Position numbers and translations under genes: made by a program
Source: Methyloceanibacter stevinii
GTDB lineage: Bacteria; Pseudomonadota; Alphaproteobacteria; Rhizobiales; Methyloligellaceae
Length of the DNA stretch: 64,000 nucleotides
Reading direction: 5' to 3'
Assembly: GCF_001723355.1 (NCBI RefSeq)
Contig: NZ_LPWE01000010.1
Location: forward strand, 310,001 to 374,000
In this document: piece after piece, positions 57,196 to 64,000 of the stretch
Position numbering within the stretch: the first letter of the stretch is position 1
Layout: every line of letters begins with the position of its first letter
Notes under the pieces: model-generated
The model's input: only the letters and a program-made list of their open reading frames with translations
Databases searched by the model: none
What the model was told of the DNA's origin: nothing

Positions 57196-57620
57196 GTGAC
57201 AACTCCCCTAGACGCCAAGGGCACTGCCGCCAAGGCCCCGGAAGGGCCGACCGTCTATGTCTGCGTGACCTGCCGCAAGCCGGGCGAGGTCGGCGATGGA
57301 CCACGCGCGGGGCTCCTGCTCGCCGAGGCCACCGCCGAGGCGCGCACGGGACGGGTGTTACGGTCCGCCAGGTCGAATGCCTTGCCAATTGCCGCCGCTC
57401 GCTCAGTGCCGCGATGCGGAAGAAAGACAGCTGGACTTATGTCTTCGGTGACTTGACCGCCCCGGACGATGCGACAGCTCTCATCGACGGCGCGATGCTT
57501 CTCGCGGAGTCCGATGACGGACTTTTGCCCTGGAGGGGCCGGCCCGAAGCCCTGAAGGGCGGCCTCGTCGCCCGTGTTCCACCCCTCGTACTCGGCCCCA
57601 TTCCGGAGGATTTCGAATGA
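57196..57620 (+). CDS. DUF1636 family metal-binding protein, frameshifted in this sequence
   Basis: Small protein with four cysteines suited to a 2Fe-2S or metal site: VCVTC near the N-terminus and ECLANC later. The first frame gives PTVYVCVTCRKPGEVGDGPRAG. One base is missing near 57341-57360, and the other frame continues GVTVRQVECLANCRRSLSAAMRKKDSWTYVFGDL to the stop at 57620. Starts with GTG. DUF1636 genes often accompany cobalamin or cobalt genes. Its stop overlaps the cobW start by four bases. Confidence 0.82.
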
Positions 57621-58669
57621 ATTCTGTCGCCCGCATTCCCTGCACGATCGTGACCGGCTTTCTCGGCTCGGGAAAGACCACGCTCATCCGGCACGTGCTC
57701 GCCAACACGGGCGGGCGGCGTCTGGCCGTGATCGTCAACGAATTCGGTGACGTCGGTATTGACGGCGAGATCCTCAAAGGCTGCGGCGACGAGAACTGCA
57801 GCGAGGAGAACATCGTCGAACTGGCCAATGGCTGCCTGTGCTGCACGGTTGCAGACGAGTTCGTGCCCGCGCTCGACGAGATCCTGGCGGCCGAGCCGCC
57901 GGTCGACCACATCGTCATCGAAACTTCCGGTCTCGCGCTGCCCAAGCCCCTGGTCCAGGCCTTCCACTGGCCGGCGATCAAGAACCGCGTCACAGTGGAC
58001 GGGGTCGTGGCGGTCGTTGACGGGGCGGCGCTGGCTGACGGTCAGGTCTCCGCCGACATCGAAGCGCTCTCGGCACAGCGCGCCGCCGACGATGCGCTCG
58101 ATCATGACGACCCCATTGAGGAGGTCTTCGAGGATCAAATCGCCTGTGCCGATCTGATTGTCCTGAACAAGCGCGATCTGCTCGACACGGACGGGCTGCA
58201 GCGCGCTATGAAGACGGTGACCGACGCTCTCCCGCGCGGCATCGGTGTGGTGACCGTGTCGGAAGGGAAGGTCGACGCCACGGCCCTGCTTGGTCTCGGC
58301 ATCGGCGCGGAGGACGACATCGAAAACCGCATGACCCACCATGACAGCGAAGAGGACCACGACCACGACGACTTCGATACGTTCGTGGTTCCGATCGCAG
58401 AGGTCGCCGATCCCGCAGACATCGCGAAGCGCATCGCCGATTTGGCCGAGGCACATGATATCTTGCGCGTGAAGGGCTTCGCCGCCGTGACGGGCAAACC
58501 GATGCGGCTGCTGATCCAGGCGGTGGGTCCGCGCGTGACCCACTATTTCGACCGCCCCTGGGACCAGGCCGAGGATCGCCAAGGCAAGGTCGTCGTGATC
58601 GGCTTGAAAGGCCTCGACCGCGAAGCGGTGGCCAGATCTTTGGCCGGGCACGAAGCCCTGGCCGGGTAA
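57617..58669 (+). CDS. cobW: CobW-type G3E GTPase / metallochaperone
   Basis: G3E GTPase thought to deliver cobalt to the CobNST chelatase. The P-loop GFLGSGKT is at 14-21, the metal-binding CLCC at 73-76, ETSGLALP and NKRD follow. A His/Asp-rich metal-binding stretch (HHDSEEDHDHDD) is near residue 240, and the C-terminal CobW domain begins ILRVKGFAAV. 350 residues. It starts within the DUF1636 stop and is followed by cobN after 16 bases. Confidence 0.95.
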   Translation: MNSVARIPCTIVTGFLGSGKTTLIRHVLANTGGRRLAVIVNEFGDVGIDGEILKGCGDENCSEENIVELANGCLCCTVADEFVPALDEILAAEPPVDHIVIETSGLALPKPLVQAFHWPAIKNRVTVDGVVAVVDGAALADGQVSADIEALSAQRAADDALDHDDPIEEVFEDQIACADLIVLNKRDLLDTDGLQRAMKTVTDALPRGIGVVTVSEGKVDATALLGLGIGAEDDIENRMTHHDSEEDHDHDDFDTFVVPIAEVADPADIAKRIADLAEAHDILRVKGFAAVTGKPMRLLIQAVGPRVTHYFDRPWDQAEDRQGKVVVIGLKGLDREAVARSLAGHEALAG

Positions 58670-58685
58670 CCGATAGGACCCTCGG

Positions 58686-61600
58686 ATGCACCTCCTGCAG
58701 ACAAGCAGCGCGACGCTCGACGACATCGCCGAGCCGATCGACCTGGGCCAAACGCCTGGCGACATCGCGGTCTTGTCTTTCACCGACAGCGACCTCTCGG
58801 GACTCGCGGCCGCGTATACGCACGAGCGCGAACAGGTGCCGTCCGTGCGGCTCGCGCATTTGCGCGACCTGCGCCATCCCATGTCCACCGATCTGTGGAT
58901 CGAGACCGTCGCCCGGCACGCCAAGGTGATCGTGGTCCGGCTCTTGGGCGGGCTCGATTGGTGGCGCTACGGCGTCGAGAGGCTGTCCGCCCTCGCCCGC
59001 GAGCGCGGCATCGCCCTGGCCATCCTGCCGGGCGAGGACCGGGACGACCCGCGCCTGTTCGAGCAGTCGACGCTGGACGAAGCCGAGCTGCAGACTCTTC
59101 TGGCCTATTTCCGCGAGGGCGGTTCGGCGAACCTGCGCGCGCTGTTGCGGCGGCTGGCCCGTCTTGGCGGCGCCGCGATCGAAGCGCCGGCGCCGCAAAC
59201 CTTTCCGCGCATGGGCGCCTACCGGCGCGGCACAGGCGTGACCGGCCTCGATTCCCAACTTACGCCGGGCCGGGAGCGGGACGCCGTCGTTCCGATTCTT
59301 TTCTATCGCGCCTCGCTGCTTGCCGCGGACACGGGGCCAATCGATGCGCTCTGCAGTGCGCTGGAAGCGCGCGGGCTCAATCCCGTCCCGCTCTTCGTCC
59401 CCAGCCTGAAAGCGCCGGATGCGATCGCCTTCGTGCGCGACGCCTTCGAACGGCTCGACCCTTCGGTGATCGTGACGACGACAGCCTTTGCCGCCGGCGA
59501 TGGTGTGTTCGACGGATGCGACGCACCGGTGCTGCAAGCGATCGTCGCCAATACGCGGCGCGAGGCTTGGGCCTCCAACCCGCGCGGTCTCGGACCGTCG
59601 GACCTGTCCATGCACGTGGTGCTGCCGGAGCTCGACGGGCGCGTCCTGATCGGCACGCTCGGCTTCAAGGACAAGCGCGACAGAGACGATGCGCTCGGCT
59701 TTGAAGGTTTCGTCAGCAGGCCCGAACCCAATCGCATCGAGGCCGTCGCCGACAAGATCGCGAAGCTCGTCCGTCTCCGGCACACGCCGCGCGCGGATCG
59801 CAAGCTGGCAATCGTGCTGCCGGACTATCCCGCGCCGGCGGACGGGCCGCCTATGCCGTGGGGCTCGACGTGCCCGCGAGCGTGCTGGCCTGCCTATCGG
59901 ATCTCGGGGACGCTGGATACACGGTTGAAAATATTCCGGAGGACTCCCGCGCCCTTCTGGCCCGTCTCACCGATCCGGCTGCCGGGCTGGCCCTGACCCT
60001 CGAGGACTACGAGCGCTTACTCGCGGCGCTTCCAGAGTGCGTCGGCGCGACCATGCGCGAGGCATGGGGTGCGCCGGAAGACGACCCGGATTTCGCGACG
60101 GCGCCTTCCGCTTCAAGGCGGCCCGGTTCGGCAATGTCGTCGCCGCGCTTCCGCCCGACCGGGGCAAGACCACGGAGCGGCGCGCGGACTATCACGATCC
60201 GGCGCTGCCGCCCCGCCACGCGCTACTCGCTTTCGGCCTATGGCTGCAGCATGAGATCGGCGCCCATGCGGCGCTGCATCTGGGCGCGCACGGCACGCTC
60301 GAGTGGCTTCCCGGGCACGCCGTTGCGCTGACCTCATCCTGCTTCCCGGAAGCCGTGCTGGGCGCCTTGCCTGTGTTCTATCCCTTCATCGTCTCCAATC
60401 CTGGCGAGGCGGCGCAGGCCAAGCGGCGCGTCGCGGCCGTGACCATCGGCCACCTGCCACCTCCGCTCACGGGCACGGAGATGTCCGGCGCGGCGCTCGA
60501 GCTGGAGCAACTCGTCGATGAATATGCGATTGCCGACGGACTCGACACGCGGCGTCGCGACCGACTCGCTCTCCTCATCGTGGACAAGGCAAAAGAGACG
60601 GGCCTCGCCGCCGAGGCCGGCCTTGCCCAGGGTGAGTGCGAGCAGGAGGCCTTGCGCAAGATCGATACCTGGCTGTGCGATCTGAAGGATCTTGCGGTCA
60701 AGGACGGGCTGCACGTGTTCGGGCGCGATGCGCATACGGACGATTCCAATTGGCTGGCTTGCGCGGGGACGGAGCGCGCCGCGCTGCTCGATGCACTCGA
60801 CGGCAAGCGCGTGAAGCCCGGGCCTGCCGGTGCGCCGGCGCGGGGACGCCGCGACGTGCTGCCGACGGGGCGCAATCTCTATACGGCCGATCCGCGCGTT
60901 CTGCCCACCCACACAGCCATGGAGCTAGGATCGCGGGCGGCCGGCGAGATCGTTCGGGGGTATATGCAGGACCACGGCGAAATGCCCCGCTCGCTTGTGA
61001 TCGACCTTTGGGGCAGTTCGACATTGCGGACCGGCGGCGAGGAGATCGCGCAAGGCCTTGCACTGATGGGCTGCCGGCCGGTCTGGGATCCCGCCACCGG
61101 CCGCGTCACCGGCGTCGAAGTTCTGCCGCCAGCCGCGATGGGACGGCCGCGTGTCGACGTGACCTTCCGCATCTCGGGACTGTTTCGCGACCTCTTCCCG
61201 GCGCAGATCGCCCTCTTGGACGCCGCCGTGAAACTCGTGGCCGCGCGCGACGAAGATGCAGAGGAAAACCCGCTGGCCGCTGCGGCCGCCGGTGAAGGCA
61301 ACGCCGCGCCTGCGCGCATCTTCGGCAATGCGCCAGGGGCCTATGGCGCGGGGATCGAAGACTTGCTCGGGTCCGAGAGCGCCGAGAGCGTGTCGGACGA
61401 CGCCTTGAGCGCGGCCTATCTCGCCGCCACATCGCACGTCTATGGCGGCGCCGAGGGAATGGGCACTCCCCGGCGCGGCGCCTTCGCCGACCGCGTGGCG
61501 GCGGCCGACCTTCTCGTGCATGTGAGCGACGACCCGACGCGGGACATCCTCGAAGGCTCGGAAGACGTCGCCCATCTCGGCGGATTTGCCGCCGCGGCGC

Positions 61601-62022
61601 GCGCACTCGGCGCTAGTCCCGACCTGGTCGTGCTCGACACGACCAACCCTGACGCACCCAGGGCACGTCCGCTGCCGCAGGCCTTGGCCCGGATTGTTCG
61701 CGCACGCGCGATCAGCCCGTCCTTCATCGAAGGCATGATGCGCCATGGCGCGCGCGGCGCGGCGGAGTTGGCGGAGACAGTCGACCGGCTGGCGGACTTC
61801 GCCGAGATCACGGACGCCGTTTCCGATAGCTTGTTCGATGCAATCCACGCGGCCTATCTTGCTGACCCCAACGTGCGGGATTTCCTGATCCGCGAAAACC
61901 TGCCGGCCGCCCGCGCCATCGCCGAACGCCTCGACGATGCGCGCCGCAAGGGGTTATGGCATCCGAAGCGGAACGATCTTTTGACAGACGACCTCTTGGG
62001 CGTCTCGGAGGCAGCGCAATGA
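58686..62022 (+). CDS. cobN: Cobaltochelatase subunit CobN, two frameshifts in this sequence
   Basis: Large subunit of the ATP-dependent aerobic cobaltochelatase that inserts cobalt into hydrogenobyrinate diamide. Three frames join: 58686 to about 59845 (VVPILFYRASLLAADTGPIDALCSALEARG), about 59845-60100 (YAVGLDVPASVLACLSDLG), and about 60100-62022 (HLGAHGTLEWLPGHAVALT, NLYTADPRVLPTHTAMELG, FRISGLFRDLFPAQIALLD, GAYGAGIEDLL). One base is missing at each break (59836-59855 and 60090-60110). The restored length is about 1110 residues, as expected. The stop overlaps cobG. Confidence 0.92.
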
Positions 62023-63298
62023 GTGACGTGCAGCGCCACATCGACGATAGGGAGACGCGATGGCCGAGAGGCGCATGCCCCCGCCTGTCCGAACCCATGG
62101 AAACGGGTGACGGCCTGCTGGCGCGGATTGTGCTGTCGAGGCCGGTGCTGATCGACGGCTTCGCCGCCCTTTGCGCCGCCGCGCGGACCCACGGCAACGG
62201 GCTCATGGAGATCACGGCCCGGGGCAGCCTACAGGTGCGGGGGCTGTCGGATACTTCCGCGCCGCGTTTTGCAGCAGCCGTCGAAGCTCTCGGCATTCCG
62301 TTCGACGATCATGTCCCCGTGGTCGGGTCGCCGCTACCCGCGCACCCTCGGGCCGGCTTCAACGCTCAAGACCTCGCCTCTGAAATCCGCGACGGGATCG
62401 CGGAGCGCCCACTGAAGCTTGCGCCTAAGGTCTCGGTCGTCATCGACGACGGCGGCCCGATCTCGCTGGATGGGTTGGCCGCCGATGTACGCCTGACGCT
62501 GTTGAACTCATCGTCATCCGCACCGAAAGTTTTGGTCGGCCTTGGAGGCGACGGCGAGACGGCCACACCGCTCGGCGTCACGCGGCCGGAACATGCAGCC
62601 ACGGTTGCCGTCAATCTGCTCGCGGCCTTGGCGGCAAGCAGCGCCAATGCACGGGCGCGTGATGTCATCGCGCGCGAGGGCCTTGAGCGGTTCTTGCGTG
62701 CAGCGGGAGATCACCTCGACACGCCCCCCAAGCGGCCTGCTGCGCGGACCACCGAAACCATCGGTCTGCACCGCCTGGCGGGCGGAGCATGCGCGATCGG
62801 CGTGGCGCTTCCTTTCGGCCAGGCTCAGGCGCTCGACCTCATCGCGCTCGTCCGCATTGCCGGCGCGAACGGTGCGGACTGGGTGGCGCTGGCGCCGCAG
62901 CGCACGCTTCTTCTCGGGCCCATCGGCGAGATGACGGCCTTTGCGCTCGGGACGGCCGCCGACACGCTCGGTTTCATCGTGGACGCCCGCGATCCACGGC
63001 GGCGCATTGCCGCCTGCGCGGCGCGCCGGCCTGCAGGTCGGGGCATATCCCATCACGCGAACTCGCGGCGCGCATCGCCGAATGTCTGCCGCAAGGCACT
63101 TTCGCGCTTCACATTTCCGGTTGCAGCAAGGGCTGCGCCTGTCCAAGACCGGCCCCCCTGACGATAATGGGCACCGAGCAAGGCGCGCGCATCATCGACG
63201 GCGATTCCGTTCGCAATGTGCCGGAAAATGATGTGTATACGGATGACCTGATCGAGCAGATTGTGCGCCGGGTCGCCGCGGAGAACGAGAATGCTTGA
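62019..63298 (+). CDS. cobG: Precorrin-3B synthase CobG, frameshifted in this sequence
   Basis: Iron-sulfur monooxygenase of the aerobic pathway, related to sulfite/nitrite reductases. The N-terminal part has RGACPRLSEPMETGDGLLARI and ITARGSLQVRGL. One base is missing near 63012-63032. The restored C-terminus reads AGAPACRSGHIPSRELAARIAE and HISGCSKGCACPRPAPLTIMG, with the four [4Fe-4S] cysteines. As read, the first frame ends at 63161 without part of that cluster. It overlaps cobN by four bases and cobH by eight. Confidence 0.9.
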
Positions 63299-63923
63299 CC
63301 ACGACTATATTCGCGACGGCACGGCGATCTACGAGCGCTCCTTCGCGATCATCCGCGAGGAGTCCGACCTGTCTCGGTTTACACCCGAGCAGGCCGATAT
63401 TGCCGTGCGCATGATCCATGCGTGCGGCCGTGTCGATGCGGCCGAGTTCTTCGAGTTCTCCGACGACTTCGTGCCCGCCGCACGGCAGGCGCTGCGGGAC
63501 GGGGCGCCGATCTTTTGCGATGCGCAGATGGTGGCGCACGGCGTCACGCGGGCGCGCCTGCCAGCCGACAACGACGTGATCTGCACCTTGCGGGACGAGC
63601 GCACGCCGGCTCTTGCCGAAAAGCTCGGTACGACGCGCTCGGCGGCGGCGCTCGAACTGTGGCGCGACCGGCTCGAGGGGGCGGTCGTGGCCATCGGCAA
63701 CGCGCCGACGGCTCTGTTCCATCTGCTGGAGATGATCGAAGCGGGAGGACCGAAGCCCGCCGCCATTCTCGGCGTGCCCGTTGGTTTTGTGGGCGCGGCC
63801 GAATCAAAGGACGCGCTGGCGGAACGGTCCGGCGGCGTCCCCTGGCTTATCGTGCGCGGCCGCATGGGCGGCAGCGCCATGACAGCGGCGGCGCTGAACG
63901 CGCTCGCGCGCGAAGGCATATGA
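63291..63923 (+). CDS. cobH: Precorrin-8X methylmutase CobH
   Basis: Moves a methyl group from C11 to C12 of precorrin-8X, giving hydrogenobyrinate. The family pattern is intact: DYIRDGTAIYERSFAIIREE, the catalytic-His region MIHACGRVDAAEFFEFS, GAPIFCDAQMVAHGVTRARLPADNDVIC, and AILGVPVGFVGAAESKDAL. The ATG at 63291 gives 210 residues. It overlaps the end of cobG. Confidence 0.95.
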   Translation: MLDHDYIRDGTAIYERSFAIIREESDLSRFTPEQADIAVRMIHACGRVDAAEFFEFSDDFVPAARQALRDGAPIFCDAQMVAHGVTRARLPADNDVICTLRDERTPALAEKLGTTRSAAALELWRDRLEGAVVAIGNAPTALFHLLEMIEAGGPKPAAILGVPVGFVGAAESKDALAERSGGVPWLIVRGRMGGSAMTAAALNALAREGI

Positions 63924-63933
63924 GGATGGGCGT

Positions 63934-64000
63934 ATGAGCCGCATGACCGGGCGTTTGATCGGGGTGGGTGTCGGGCCCGGCGATCCTGAACTTCTGACGG
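63934..64000 (+). CDS. cobI: Precorrin-2 C20-methyltransferase CobI (5' end only)
   Basis: Only 22 codons are in the window. They read MSRMTGRLIGVGVGPGDPELLT, the N-terminal SAM-binding GVGPGDPEL motif of CobI-type methyltransferases. It starts ten bases after cobH, where cobI commonly lies. Other corrin methyltransferases share this motif, so the exact member is inferred from gene order. Confidence 0.75.
   Translation, partial: MSRMTGRLIGVGVGPGDPELLT

Noticed and set aside
4237-63032. Programmed ribosomal frameshifting to explain the broken genes
   Set aside because: The sites share no slippery heptamer or downstream structure and fall in unrelated genes where it is not known.
1-64000. CRISPR array, insertion sequence, prophage or integrated element
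   Set aside because: No spaced direct repeats, transposase, integrase or tRNA-flanking duplication was seen; the region beside tRNA-Ala has ordinary genes.

Overview
The window reads as a high-GC alphaproteobacterial chromosome segment, most likely from a methylotrophic member of the Hyphomicrobiales (Hyphomicrobium/Methyloceanibacter-like). Three things support this: a full Ca-type methanol dehydrogenase operon (mxaFJGIRSACKLD and further genes), a lanthanide-type XoxF-family dehydrogenase nearby, and an aerobic (CobG/CobN-type) cobalamin pathway. The assignment is inferred from gene content. No rRNA, CRISPR array, insertion sequence or prophage was seen.

Layout. 1-10.4 kb: housekeeping (mutS cut by the left edge, a DUF6869-like gene, rph, rdgB, hemW, rsmI, yraN, gshB, comM). 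10.4-20 kb: a hybrid histidine kinase, an OlsB-like acyltransferase, and the heat-shock block hrcA-grpE-(alkB)-dnaK-dnaJ with an RpoH-type promoter before dnaK. 20-22.5 kb: FMN reductase, pyrF, yggU, yggT and tRNA-Ala. 22.5-28.8 kb, minus strand: xoxF, a terminator, an unusual substrate-binding protein with C-terminal ankyrin repeats, and the PQQ-associated TIGR03863-like and TIGR03866-like genes. 29-31.5 kb: an orphan NarL-type regulator and two small exported proteins. 31.5-44.3 kb, minus strand: mxaF-J-G-I-R-S-A-C-K-L-D-(E-like) followed by a trypsin-like protease. Stem-loops lie after mxaF, mxaJ and mxaI. 44.9-47.6 kb, divergent: a lipoprotein and a MoxY/MoxX-like two-component system. 47.6-51 kb: an SDR enzyme, a stand-alone LigD polymerase domain, an extensin-like lipoprotein and a small gene. 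51-64 kb: cobalamin genes in two divergent blocks. Each block is headed by its own cobalamin riboswitch (hupE-cobP-cobO-cobQ leftwards; DUF1636-cobW-cobN-cobG-cobH-cobI rightwards).

How it fits together. Methanol is oxidised in the periplasm by MxaFI (Ca) or XoxF (lanthanide). Electrons pass from MxaF to cytochrome cL (MxaG). MxaRSACKLD serve maturation and metal insertion, and MoxYX-like regulators probably control expression. The B12 block probably supplies cofactor for B12-dependent enzymes that lie outside the window.

Quality warning. At least 13 gene interruptions were found, in ten genes. Each is restored by adding one base, and none needs a base removed. The uniform direction points to systematic single-base deletions in the sequence rather than gene decay. 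The affected genes are therefore annotated as one CDS spanning all their fragments, with the break position given.
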